This document shows positions 29,579 to 37,757 of a stretch of 64,000 bases of DNA, in pieces (the stretch's first letter is position 1; each line of letters begins with the position of its first letter). Where the stretch lies: contig NZ_CP077087.1 of NCBI RefSeq assembly GCF_014268495.2, positions 789,001 to 853,000 on the forward strand. Reading direction: 5' to 3'. The notes beneath the pieces were generated by a model. It saw only the letters and a program-made list of their open reading frames with translations, did no database searches and had not been told where the DNA came from. A program made the translations under genes and the position numbers. This stretch comes from Pseudomonas monsensis. GTDB lineage: Bacteria; Pseudomonadota; Gammaproteobacteria; Pseudomonadales; Pseudomonadaceae.

Positions 29579-29707
29579 TTTGGCGCTGGAGTCGGAACGC
29601 ATATTCACGGATGATATGGCCTTTCCAAACGCCGGCGTGGCCGAGCGTTCTTCATATTTATTGAGTATTTTCACTGTGGTCAGCCTTGTGGCGGCCACCT
29701 GGACGGG

Positions 29708-30421
29708 ATGATGACTGCTCTGCGCCCCCTTATTTTCCTGCTCGCCGGCGTTTTGGGCCTGGCGGGTTGCAGCGTTCACCAGCCGGTGTCGCTGTATCAG
29801 CTGGACAGCGGAAGTCCGGCTCAGCCTGCGCAAAGCGCAGGCATGGCGGTTTTGTTGGGTCCGGTAGTCATTGCTGATTACCTGCAACGTGAAACCCTGC
29901 TGCAACGTCAACCGGACGGTAGTCTGCAAGCGGCGACCGACGGTCGCTGGGCGGGCAGCCTTTCGTCGGATATCGATCAATTGCTGATGCGTCAGGTGGC
30001 CGGTCATCTCGACAGCCAGCGTGTGGTGCTGGCGCCGGCGACCCTGGGTTTTACCCCGGATGTGCAGGTGTTGCTGACCATCACGCGTCTGGACTCGGGT
30101 GAGAAACAACCGGCGATCCTCGATGCGCAATGGCGCTTGATCGACCGTCGTGGTCAGGTGCGCGATAACCGCATCGTCCACCTGCAGGAGCTGCATGCCG
30201 GCACCACGGCTTCGCAGGTTCAGGCGCAAGGCATTCTGCTGCAGCGTCTGGCCGAGCAGTTGTCGGTGGCGCTCAAACCGTTGGCCAATCAGCCGCCGGT
30301 GGCTGAAGCACCGCGTAAAGCGGCACCCAAACCGGCCGCGCCGGCAGCGGAAGCCGAGAAGCAGCCAAAGATTCCGATGGCTTCGCCGATTCGCACCGAT
30401 ATGGAAGTGTTCCGCTTCTAA
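29708..30421 (+). CDS. PqiC-like (ABC transport auxiliary, DUF330) lipoprotein
   Basis: A 237-residue lipoprotein with signal peptide MMTALRPLIFLLAGVLGLAGC (lipidated Cys21). The mature domain has the features of the ABC-type transport auxiliary/PqiC family: VSLYQLDSG at the start, VVIADYLQRETLL, RWAGSLSSDIDQLLMRQ. PqiC-type proteins help MCE systems move lipids between the membranes. The C-terminal ~50 residues are an Ala/Pro-rich low-complexity tail. It stands alone here with no MCE permease next to it, so its partner is not identifiable. Confidence 0.85.
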   Translation: MMTALRPLIFLLAGVLGLAGCSVHQPVSLYQLDSGSPAQPAQSAGMAVLLGPVVIADYLQRETLLQRQPDGSLQAATDGRWAGSLSSDIDQLLMRQVAGHLDSQRVVLAPATLGFTPDVQVLLTITRLDSGEKQPAILDAQWRLIDRRGQVRDNRIVHLQELHAGTTASQVQAQGILLQRLAEQLSVALKPLANQPPVAEAPRKAAPKPAAPAAEAEKQPKIPMASPIRTDMEVFRF

Positions 30422-30496
30422 GCCGGATCGAGTCAGAACAGAGCCCGCCTTGTGCGGGCTTTGTTGTGTCTGGGGTTTGGTGGGGGAGATCACAAG

Positions 30497-31187
30497 CCCC
30501 TCACCCTAACCCTCTCCCGGAGGGAGAGGGGACTGACCGAGGTGTCTGGTGCTATGCATCGACCTGAAAGCGCTTGGCGATTATGGATTCACAGCTGGGC
30601 GTTCACGTCGCTGCAGGTCTTCAATATTCCCGGATCGGTTCCCTCTCCCGGAGGGAGAGGGGACTGACCGAGGTGTCTGGTGCTATGCATCGACCTGAAA
30701 GAGCCTGGCGATTATGGATTCACAGCAGGCATTCAAGTCGCTGCAGGTCTTCAATATTCCCGAATCGGTGCCCTCTCCCGGAGCGAGAGAGAGCCGACTG
30801 AGGTGTCTGGTGCTATGCATCGACCTGAAAGAACCTGGCGATTATAAATCCACAGCGGGGAATTCAAGTCGCTGCAGGTCTTCAATATTCCCGGATCGGT
30901 TCCCTCTCCCGGAGGGAGAGGGGACTGACCGAGGTGTCTGGTGCTATGCATCGACCTGAAAGCGCTTGGCGATTATGAATTCACAGCTGGGCGTTCACGT
31001 CGCTGCAGGTCTTCAATATTCCCGAATCGGTTCCATCTCCCCGAGGGAGAGGGCTGGGGTGAGGTTATGCATCGACCTGAAAGAGTCTGGCGATTATGAA
31101 TTCACAGCGGGGCGTTCAAGTCGCTGCAGGTCTTCAATATTCCCGGATCGGTTCCCTCTCCCAGCGGGAGAGGGCTAGGGTGAGGGG
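30497..31187. repeat. Tandem array of ~131-bp units with REP palindrome and inverted outer ends
   Basis: Palindromic unit heads (CCCTCTCCCGGAGGGAGAGGG and variants) begin at 30510, 30641, 30771, 30902, 31033 and 31154, spacings of 131, 130, 131, 131 and 121 bp. Between heads lies a conserved module (GACCGAGGTGTCTGGTGC, TATGCATCGACCTGAAAG, CGCTGCAGGTCTTCAATATT). The array opens with CCCCTCACCCTAACCCTCTCC (30497) and closes with its reverse complement (ending at 31187). It fills the gap between the PqiC-like gene and the terminator of ahpA. I see no gene in it; open frames across it are by-products of the repeats. Confidence 0.9.
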
Positions 31188-31204
31188 CAAAGTGCAGGCA
31201 ACAA

Positions 31205-31239
31205 AAAAGCCCGCAGACATTCGCGTGTCTGCGGGCTTT
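31205..31239 (-). terminator. Terminator of ahpA
   Basis: A 12-bp stem, AGCCCGCAGACA with TGTCTGCGGGCT, flanked on the plus strand by AAAAAA, reads on the minus strand as a hairpin followed by TTTTTT. It sits 20 bp beyond the stop of the minus-strand gene at 31259. Confidence 0.88.
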
Positions 31240-31258
31240 CGTACCTCTGGCCTAAGGC

Positions 31259-32767
31259 TTACGCCCGACGTTCATGCATCCGCGCCAGTTGTCGCTCGAG
31301 CATCGACGGATAAGGCTCCATCAAGCGCTCCACGCAGCAAGCGCCTTCAGGGCTGGCAATCGGGCGGATCCGCGCACGCTGGCGGATCAGTGTATCGTCA
31401 CTGATCTTGCGCTCGACCAGCAGCAGATTGCGGCTGTGTTGCGACAAGGCCAAGGCATCCTGTGCCGAGTCGGTCAGCAGCAGGTCGATCTGGCTCAGAC
31501 CGAACAACTCGTCACCCAGGGTCAGACCCAGCTGCAATTGCAGGGTGATGCCGCTGTCGGCGACTTCGATCTGCAACTGATGGCCCAGCGCCCGCAGCAG
31601 CTCGCCGCAGCAGATCGCGTTGGTCAGGTAATCGTCGCCGCTGTCTTCGCTGTGGAACAGCATCAGCGTGCTGCCGTCGTTGAGGGTTTCGATTTCACCC
31701 TGATACAACGAGGCGGCCTGGTCGAGGCAGTCGCGATAACGCTCCAGCAGCTCTTCCAGGCGCGCGCGTGGCAGGCGGCGCAGTTGTTCTTGCGAGCCGA
31801 GTTGCACGGCCAGTACGGCGCTGTGCTGTGGCACGTTGGGTGTGGCCTTGCGCGCAGCCGGTTGCGGGGCGGCATCCAGCGACTCGTCGCGCAGATCGGC
31901 AAAGGCGTCGTCGTCATCATCGTCTTCAACGGTGCTGACCACGTGGCGCGGCGCCGGCTTCTGTGCGGCCAGCGGACGGGTTTCGTCGAAGCTCGGATCG
32001 CGCAGGTTGCGCACTTCGAATTCGGGTTCGTCCTCTTCTTCGAACTCGGGTTCCGGCTCGGGTTTCGGCGCCGGCTCCGGAGCAAAGTTGGCGTGCAGTT
32101 GACGGGCCAGATCACCGATTTCGTCCTGGCGCTCGGTGCCCGGCGTGAATTCGTCGATATGGCGCAACCATACGCGCAATTGCAGCAGCGGCGTGGACAG
32201 GTAGCGGCCCATGCGCAGGCTCAAGGCCAGCGACAGCGCCAGCAAAATCGCACTGAGAATGCCCATGCTCTGCAGGCTGATGGTCATCGGCTGCTGGAAC
32301 TGATCCATGTCCAGGCTGATGCGCAGTTGCCCGGCGGTCACGTCCTGGAAGGTGATCTTGCTCTCGTACATGCCTTCGGCTTCGCCCAACAGGCTGTGCT
32401 TGGGGCGCTGACCGGATTCGGCGAGGATGCGGTTGTCCACGCTATAGATGGCCGCGTGCGCCACCAGTTTGTTCTTGGTCAGGTTGTTGAGCAGCACATT
32501 GAGGCTGAGGATGTCGTTGGACACCAACAGCTCCGTGGCGGAGGTGGCGGTCTGCGTGGTCAGGCTTTCGCCCAGTGCATCGGCCTGCTCGTGCATGGCC
32601 TGCTTGAACTGCAAGCCCATCACCCCGGCATAGATCACCAGGGCCAGAGCGACCAGGATCACGTTATGGCTGGCAATGCGCAATGCAATCGGTACACGGC
32701 GGTGGCGCAGTGCACGGAAGATCAGCAGGAAGAAGTTATCGGTTTTAACTGGCGTGGGCCGGTTCAC
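31259..32767 (-). CDS. AhpA/YtjB (SMP) family membrane protein
   Basis: A 502-residue inner-membrane protein related to E. coli YtjB/Smp, which also lies beside serB. It has two hydrophobic segments (~32-52 and ~180-200) bracketing a periplasmic sensor-like region, then a HAMP-like turn, a strongly acidic proline-rich linker (PEPAPKPEPEPEFEEEDEPE) and a C-terminal cytoplasmic domain that looks like a degenerate cyclase-type fold (AVLAVQLGSQEQLRRLPRARL). It has no obvious catalytic motif. It is divergent from serB. A regulatory or signalling role is inferred from topology only. Confidence 0.78.
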   Translation of the reverse strand: MNRPTPVKTDNFFLLIFRALRHRRVPIALRIASHNVILVALALVIYAGVMGLQFKQAMHEQADALGESLTTQTATSATELLVSNDILSLNVLLNNLTKNKLVAHAAIYSVDNRILAESGQRPKHSLLGEAEGMYESKITFQDVTAGQLRISLDMDQFQQPMTISLQSMGILSAILLALSLALSLRMGRYLSTPLLQLRVWLRHIDEFTPGTERQDEIGDLARQLHANFAPEPAPKPEPEPEFEEEDEPEFEVRNLRDPSFDETRPLAAQKPAPRHVVSTVEDDDDDDAFADLRDESLDAAPQPAARKATPNVPQHSAVLAVQLGSQEQLRRLPRARLEELLERYRDCLDQAASLYQGEIETLNDGSTLMLFHSEDSGDDYLTNAICCGELLRALGHQLQIEVADSGITLQLQLGLTLGDELFGLSQIDLLLTDSAQDALALSQHSRNLLLVERKISDDTLIRQRARIRPIASPEGACCVERLMEPYPSMLERQLARMHERRA

Positions 32768-32901
32768 TGAGCTCGGCTCTTTTGTCCGTGAAGTTGACGC
32801 GCAGTATAGCGACAGGCCCTAGACCGGCAAAGCGCTCGCGGTGCCCGATGGTCACTGAAAGTGGGTAGAATGCGGTTTTTTTCCAGTTGCGGGGGTGCGC
32901 G

Positions 32902-34116
32902 TTGCGCGAAATCGTCCTGATTAACATCACGGGAGTCGACCGTCCGGGTCTGACTGCGGCCATTACCGGCGTTCTGGCACAAGGTGGTGTGAACATTCTC
33001 GACATCGGTCAGGCGGTGATCCACGACACCCTGTCGTTCGGCATCCTGGTTGAAATTCCCGATTCCGAGCAAGGCAAGGCCGTGCTCAAGGACATCCTGT
33101 TCAAGGGCTACGAGCTCGACCAGCAGGTGCGCTTCACCCCGGTGTCCGAAGAGGATTACCAGCAGTGGGTGGGCAATCAGGGCAAGAAACGCCACATCGT
33201 TACCCTGTTGACCCGCAAAGTCACCGCCGGCCAATTGCAGGCGGTCAGCTCGATCACCGCCAAATATGGCCTGAACATCGACCATATCGACCGTCTGTCG
33301 GGTCGCATGCCGCTGGATACGCCGGCGGACAAGGGCAAGGGCTGCATCGAGTTCTCCGTGCGTGGCGAGGCGGCGGATCCGCAGGCCCTGCGCGCCGAAT
33401 TCCTCAGCGTCGCGCAGGCGCTGAACGTCGACATCGCCTTTCAGGAAGATTCGTTGTTCCGCCGCAACCGGCGCCTGGCGGTGTTTGACATGGACTCCAC
33501 GCTGATCGAAGCCGAAGTCATCGACGAACTGGCCAAGGCGGCCGGTGTCGGCGAGCAAGTGTCGGCCATCACCGAGCGCGCGATGGCCGGCGAGCTGGAT
33601 TTTCGTGCCAGCTTCAAGGAGCGCCTGGCGCTGCTCAAAGGGCTGGATGTCAGCGTGCTGGATTCGATCGGCGCTTCGTTGCGCCTGACCGAAGGCGCCG
33701 AAACCCTGTTCGCCGAACTCAAGCGTCTGGGGTACAAGACGGCGATCCTGTCCGGCGGCTTCACCTACTTCGCCAAGCAGTTGCAGGCCAAGCTCGGCAT
33801 TGACTACGTGTTCGCCAACGAACTGGAAGTGGTCGACGGCAAGTGCACCGGCGTGGCGATCGAGCCGATTGTCGACGCCCAGCGCAAGGCCGATCTGCTG
33901 AAGGAACTGGCGCACAAGGAAGGTTTGCGTCTGGAGCAGACCATCGCAGTTGGCGATGGCGCGAATGACCTGCCGATGCTGGCGATTGCCGGGCTGGGCG
34001 TGGCGTTCCGGGCCAAGCCGCTGGTCAAGCAGTCGGCCAAGCAGGCGATCTCGACACTGGGGCTGGATGGTGTGCTGTATCTGCTCGGCTTCCGCGACCG
34101 CGACGGCCAGCTTTAA
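32902..34116 (+). CDS. serB: Phosphoserine phosphatase
   Basis: A 404-residue enzyme catalysing the last step of serine biosynthesis. Two N-terminal ACT domains (REIVLINITGVDRPGLTAAI and KRHIVTLLTRKVTAGQLQ) precede a HAD phosphatase domain with VFDMDSTLIEAEVIDELA (nucleophile Asp196), ILSGGFTYF and VGDGANDLPML. I prefer the TTG at 32902 (MREIVLINITG), with GGGGGTG upstream, over the in-frame ATG five codons earlier, because the ACT domain starts immediately. It is divergent from ahpA, with about 130 bp between them. Confidence 0.95.
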   Translation: MREIVLINITGVDRPGLTAAITGVLAQGGVNILDIGQAVIHDTLSFGILVEIPDSEQGKAVLKDILFKGYELDQQVRFTPVSEEDYQQWVGNQGKKRHIVTLLTRKVTAGQLQAVSSITAKYGLNIDHIDRLSGRMPLDTPADKGKGCIEFSVRGEAADPQALRAEFLSVAQALNVDIAFQEDSLFRRNRRLAVFDMDSTLIEAEVIDELAKAAGVGEQVSAITERAMAGELDFRASFKERLALLKGLDVSVLDSIGASLRLTEGAETLFAELKRLGYKTAILSGGFTYFAKQLQAKLGIDYVFANELEVVDGKCTGVAIEPIVDAQRKADLLKELAHKEGLRLEQTIAVGDGANDLPMLAIAGLGVAFRAKPLVKQSAKQAISTLGLDGVLYLLGFRDRDGQL

Positions 34117-34133
34117 GCTTGAAGCAGGTCTCT

Positions 34134-34161
34134 GTGGCGAGGGCGCACGCGCCCTCGCCAC
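34134..34161. terminator. REP-like bidirectional terminator between convergent genes
   Basis: GTGGCGAGGGCGC (34134-34146) and GCGCCCTCGCCAC (34149-34161) form a perfect 13-bp stem with a 2-base loop, followed by GGTTTCTTT. It lies between the stops of serB and the convergent PilZ-like gene and belongs to the GTGGCGAGGG class of P. fluorescens REPs. Confidence 0.75.
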
Positions 34162-34176
34162 GGTTTCTTTAAGGCT

Positions 34177-35928
34177 TCAAAGCGACTTCCACAAAGAGTC
34201 GAAATCCTCCTCGCTCCCGCCATTCTGCGCGGCCTCGAGCGAGCGATAGGCAAACTGATTGAAGCTGTGCGTACTCGCCAGCCGCCGATCCAGTCCGGCG
34301 CGGTGCTCTTCGCCCTGAGTGTTGATGAGTACTTTATTGCCTTCCTGAAACGGCAGGCGCGGTGCCAGCAAGGTGGCCGGCAAGTCGATTGCGCTGATCT
34401 CCGGCAGCAGTAACCCGCGCAAGTAATGGCTGTGATCGTCCCGCGAGCGCACCAGTTGCAAACCGCATGGCTGCGCATGCGGAGCCACCAGTTCAATGCC
34501 CATCTGCGTCCCGCTACCCCGTACCTGACGAATCCAGCGAATCACGGCAATGCTCCAGCCCTGGCTCGTGCTGTCCTGAATCCCGAGCATTTCTCCAGCC
34601 TGCAGCTCGGCAGGCACCTCATCGGGCCAGGCCAGGCAGTAGCCGCCGGGGCTATGGTTGATCACCGGCAACGTGTAGGTCGGGTAATGCGGTGTGCTGT
34701 CGGTGGTGCTTTCGTCCTCGGGCAGATGGTCGTACTGGATTTCTTCATAAGGCAGAAACTGCTCGTTGCCCAGCGGCGCGGCGTCGAACGCCTGACTCCA
34801 GCTGTCTTTTTCACCCTTGGCCACGGCACTGCTGAAATTGGCTGCGCGAGCGCCGGGATGTTTGAGCAATTCGCTGAATGTGCGTTCGCCACCGAGGTAG
34901 AAATGCAGGGCGCTCATGCCGACGCACACGGTCAGGTTGCCCTGGCCAACGCTGCGCTGAAAACTGCGCTCGGCGGCCTGTCCCCACGTGGCATGCAAGT
35001 GTTGCAGGGTGTCCTGACTCATGCCGTTGGGCACTTGCAACGGCGGCGATGTGTCCTGCCGCAGCAGGTGCGCCTCGACGGCATTCACCAGCGGCTGCGG
35101 ATCGAAGCCGAGCAGTCCGGCCTGTTGTTCGCGGCGAAACATGCTGCGATAACGCGGCCCGACATCGAGTTCTGCGCTGATCGCAAACAGGCCATCGTCC
35201 GGACGCCCGGGATTCAGTTTGAGCAACGCGCTCCACGGCTCCAGCACCTCGGCCAGGCGGGCGATCTGGTTCTGCCGCAACTGATTGCAACGCGCACTGC
35301 CCAGCAACAACGCGGCGATGTAGTTCTGTTCAAGGCTCAGCTCGGGCGTCAGGCTGGCGAGGTCGTCATGCACGCGCTTGTGCTGAAGCTGCAGTTCACA
35401 GGCGCTGCGATAGAGCTGGTGCAACTCGAACCACAACTGCTCCGGTGCCGGACTGTACAGCTGCGTGGCGCGTACCAGTTGCCCCTTGAGTGCATGTGCC
35501 GCCCGTTGCAGGGCAGTGCTGAGCAGAGTTGCGCGATCCTTGCTGTATTTCGGTGTGATGCGCAGCACGATCTGTTTGTAGCCAATCGCCAGATGACTTT
35601 GCAGCGCCTGACACAGGTTGCTGATCTTGCGCGAACGCTCGTCGAGCATGATCGCCTGATGCAGAAACTGCCGCTCCAGATGCTGGCAGACGAAATACAC
35701 CTCGGGGCGCAGCAACTCCAGCAGTTGCAGGCGATTGTCGCTGGGGGTGAGCAACTGATTGAGTTCGCCCAGGCCTTGATACAACTGGCGGGCGGTTTCG
35801 CCGATGTTGGCCTTGGGCAGGCCGGCGATCCAGCGCTTGAAGTCGCGCGGGGAGGCTTCGCAAAACGACAGGTGCGATTGCGTCGGGGCAGGGGCGCGAA
35901 GTGGCGGCGGGGCGATGGTCTGGCTCAT
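34177..35928 (-). CDS. Hypothetical protein with PilZ-like C-terminal region
   Basis: A ~583-residue protein of unknown function. The N-terminal ~350 residues are helical without signal peptide or membrane segment. The C-terminal third contains PVINHSPGGYCLAWPDE and LQAGEMLGIQ, resembling the second PilZ motif (D/N-x-S-x-x-G) and its following strand. The usual arginine-rich first motif is not obvious, so c-di-GMP binding is uncertain. The ATG at 35928 begins MSQTIAPPPL; alternatives exist at 35940 and 35973 and none has a strong ribosome site. I recall a related protein in P. aeruginosa between fimX and psd; no fimX is present in this window. Confidence 0.7.
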   Translation of the reverse strand: MSQTIAPPPLRAPAPTQSHLSFCEASPRDFKRWIAGLPKANIGETARQLYQGLGELNQLLTPSDNRLQLLELLRPEVYFVCQHLERQFLHQAIMLDERSRKISNLCQALQSHLAIGYKQIVLRITPKYSKDRATLLSTALQRAAHALKGQLVRATQLYSPAPEQLWFELHQLYRSACELQLQHKRVHDDLASLTPELSLEQNYIAALLLGSARCNQLRQNQIARLAEVLEPWSALLKLNPGRPDDGLFAISAELDVGPRYRSMFRREQQAGLLGFDPQPLVNAVEAHLLRQDTSPPLQVPNGMSQDTLQHLHATWGQAAERSFQRSVGQGNLTVCVGMSALHFYLGGERTFSELLKHPGARAANFSSAVAKGEKDSWSQAFDAAPLGNEQFLPYEEIQYDHLPEDESTTDSTPHYPTYTLPVINHSPGGYCLAWPDEVPAELQAGEMLGIQDSTSQGWSIAVIRWIRQVRGSGTQMGIELVAPHAQPCGLQLVRSRDDHSHYLRGLLLPEISAIDLPATLLAPRLPFQEGNKVLINTQGEEHRAGLDRRLASTHSFNQFAYRSLEAAQNGGSEEDFDSLWKSL

Positions 35929-35974
35929 GCCAAAAACCATAGCAGTAAAAATCGGGGTCTGTCGCGACGGCAAA

Positions 35975-36006
35975 CCCTGTAAGAGCCTTCGGTAGCTCCT
36001 ACAGGG
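35975..36006. repeat. REP-like inverted repeat between psd and PilZ-like gene
   Basis: CCCTGTAAGAGC (35975-35986) pairs, with one mismatch, with GCTCCTACAGGG (35995-36006) around an 8-base loop. This is the CCTGTAGGAGC-type REP common in P. fluorescens. It falls just after the psd stop and probably ends or stabilises that transcript. Confidence 0.65.
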
Positions 36007-36020
36007 AGAGCGCGGAGATA

Positions 36021-36881
36021 TCAGGCCGTTGGCAGCGCCAGAGCCTGGCCCATTTGTACTGGCGAACCGGCGACCAGTTCTTCAGCCCATTTCACTTGAT
36101 CCGGCCCGAACAGCACGATCGCGGTCGAACCCAGCTTGAAACGGCCCAGTTCGGCGCCTTTTTCCAGATGGATCGGTGCGCGGGCGGCTTCGTCGTAGCG
36201 GAAGGTTTTCAGCTCGCGCTTCGGCGGGGTGACCAGACCGGCCCACACGGTTTCGATCGAAGCGACGATCATCGCGCCGACCAGCACCACGGCCATCGGC
36301 CCGCGCTCGGTGTCGAAGATGCACGCCACACGCTCGTTGCGGGCGAACAGCTCCGGAACGTTTTCCGCGGTGGTCTGGTTGACCGAGAAGATCCGGCCCG
36401 GGATGTAGACCATCTCGCGCAGGGTACCGGCCAGCGGCATGTGCACGCGGTGGTAGTCCTTCGGCGACAGGTAGATGGTGGCGAAATCGCCGCCCATGAA
36501 CGGAGCAGCATTGGCCGTATCACCGCCGAGCAGTTCCAGCACGCTGAAGCTGTGGCCCTTGGCCTGGAACACCCGACCGTGTTCGATCGGGCCGAGCTGG
36601 CTGACCGCACCGTCGGCCGGGCTGAGGATCGCGCCCGGAGTTTCGTCCAGCGGACGTGCGCCGTCTTTCAGTGCACGGGTGAAGAACGCGTTGAAGTGCT
36701 CGTAAGCGGTCAGGTCTTCGACCAGTGCTTGCGACATGTCCACCTGATAACGCTTGGCGAACCACTGGGTGAAGGCATTCTTGAACCAGCGCACGCGGCA
36801 CTCGGCAACGCAGCCGGCCAGGCGCGACAGCAGGTGATGAGGCAGCAGGTACTGGCTGAGGATAAACAGACGCTCTTTCAT
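36021..36881 (-). CDS. psd: Phosphatidylserine decarboxylase proenzyme
   Basis: A 286-residue inner-membrane enzyme that makes phosphatidylethanolamine. It self-cleaves at the LGST motif (Ser252, in KLGSTAIVLF) to create the pyruvoyl cofactor. Other family signatures are LSPADGAVSQLG, YLSPKDYHRVHMPLAG and GAMIVASIETVW. The ATG follows an AAGGACAACTA site. It starts 9 bp after rhdA on the minus strand, so rhdA and psd form an operon. Confidence 0.96.
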   Translation of the reverse strand: MKERLFILSQYLLPHHLLSRLAGCVAECRVRWFKNAFTQWFAKRYQVDMSQALVEDLTAYEHFNAFFTRALKDGARPLDETPGAILSPADGAVSQLGPIEHGRVFQAKGHSFSVLELLGGDTANAAPFMGGDFATIYLSPKDYHRVHMPLAGTLREMVYIPGRIFSVNQTTAENVPELFARNERVACIFDTERGPMAVVLVGAMIVASIETVWAGLVTPPKRELKTFRYDEAARAPIHLEKGAELGRFKLGSTAIVLFGPDQVKWAEELVAGSPVQMGQALALPTA

Positions 36882-36890
36882 TAGTTGTCC

Positions 36891-37715
36891 TTAAAAACCT
36901 TGAATCTCGACAGGCGTGTCAGGGTGGTTGCCCCATTCGCCCCAGGAACCGGCGTAGCCCTTGACCCGCGGATAACCGAGGGACTTGGCCACCAGATATG
37001 TGAAGCCCGACCGGTGATGGGTCTGGCAGTGGGTAATGATTTCTTTGTCCTTGGTGATTCCGAGGTCTGCGAGGATCTGCGGCATGTCCGTGCGAATGCG
37101 CAACTGGCGTGCCTTGTCCATGCCGGCGGTCCATTCGAAGTTGACCGCGCCCGGAATGTGTCCACCCTTGGCCGCCAGCACCTTCTCACCGGAATACTCC
37201 AGCGGCCCGCGCGCATCCCAGATCGCCAGATCGGCGGCGCCGAGCCGGCTTTGCAGATATTCGCGAGTGGCGGTCGGTTCTTCGTGCAGGGTCAGCGCCA
37301 CCGGGCCGCCGACGGCGGGAGGTATCTGGATCGACATCGGCATGCCGGCTTCCAGCCACGCCGGCAAGCCGCCGTCGACGTAGTGGTAGTTGTCGTGACC
37401 AATCACGTCGAGCAGCCAGATGAAACGCCCGGCCCAGCCGCCGCCCTCGTCGTCATAGACCACGTAGACCGCGTCCTTGCGATGGCCCAGTTCACCGAAC
37501 AGCGCTTCCAGGTCGGCCTTGGCCGGCAGCAATCCCGGTGCTGGCGGCTGACCGAGCTGGGTGCGTTTCGGGTCGACAAAACGTGCGCCGGGAAGGTGAC
37601 CTTCGGCATAGCGGGCAGGGCTGGTCAGATCCACCAGAATCAGTTCAGGGGAATCGAGACGCGGGAGCAGGTCGCTCGGCTCGATGACGAGCGGCAAGCC
37701 AGAGAAGTCAGACAT
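36891..37715 (-). CDS. rhdA: Thiosulfate sulfurtransferase (rhodanese) RhdA
   Basis: A 274-residue two-domain rhodanese that transfers sulfane sulfur from thiosulfate to cyanide or other acceptors. The active-site loop is HCQTHHRSG with the catalytic cysteine at residue 230; this CQTHHRS loop is characteristic of the Azotobacter/Pseudomonas RhdA type. The N-terminal inactive rhodanese domain holds AEGHLPGARFVDP and VVYDDEGGGWAGRFIWLL. The ATG at 37715 gives the expected N-terminus (MSDFSGLPLVIEP). In cyanogenic pseudomonads it may help detoxify cyanide, but this is not shown here. Confidence 0.94.
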   Translation of the reverse strand: MSDFSGLPLVIEPSDLLPRLDSPELILVDLTSPARYAEGHLPGARFVDPKRTQLGQPPAPGLLPAKADLEALFGELGHRKDAVYVVYDDEGGGWAGRFIWLLDVIGHDNYHYVDGGLPAWLEAGMPMSIQIPPAVGGPVALTLHEEPTATREYLQSRLGAADLAIWDARGPLEYSGEKVLAAKGGHIPGAVNFEWTAGMDKARQLRIRTDMPQILADLGITKDKEIITHCQTHHRSGFTYLVAKSLGYPRVKGYAGSWGEWGNHPDTPVEIQGF

Positions 37716-37757
37716 GTGAGGTCTCCAGAGCACAAAGGGGGGGATTGTAGCGCAGCC

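Noticed and set aside
30497..31187. CRISPR array
   Set aside because: The unit is ~131 bp with no unique spacers between short repeats, and there are no cas genes.
30452..31404. Several short overlapping open frames with repeated peptides in the tandem array
   Set aside because: They arise because the 131-bp unit lacks stops in some frames; no ribosome sites or protein-like features, and the peptides merely repeat the DNA.
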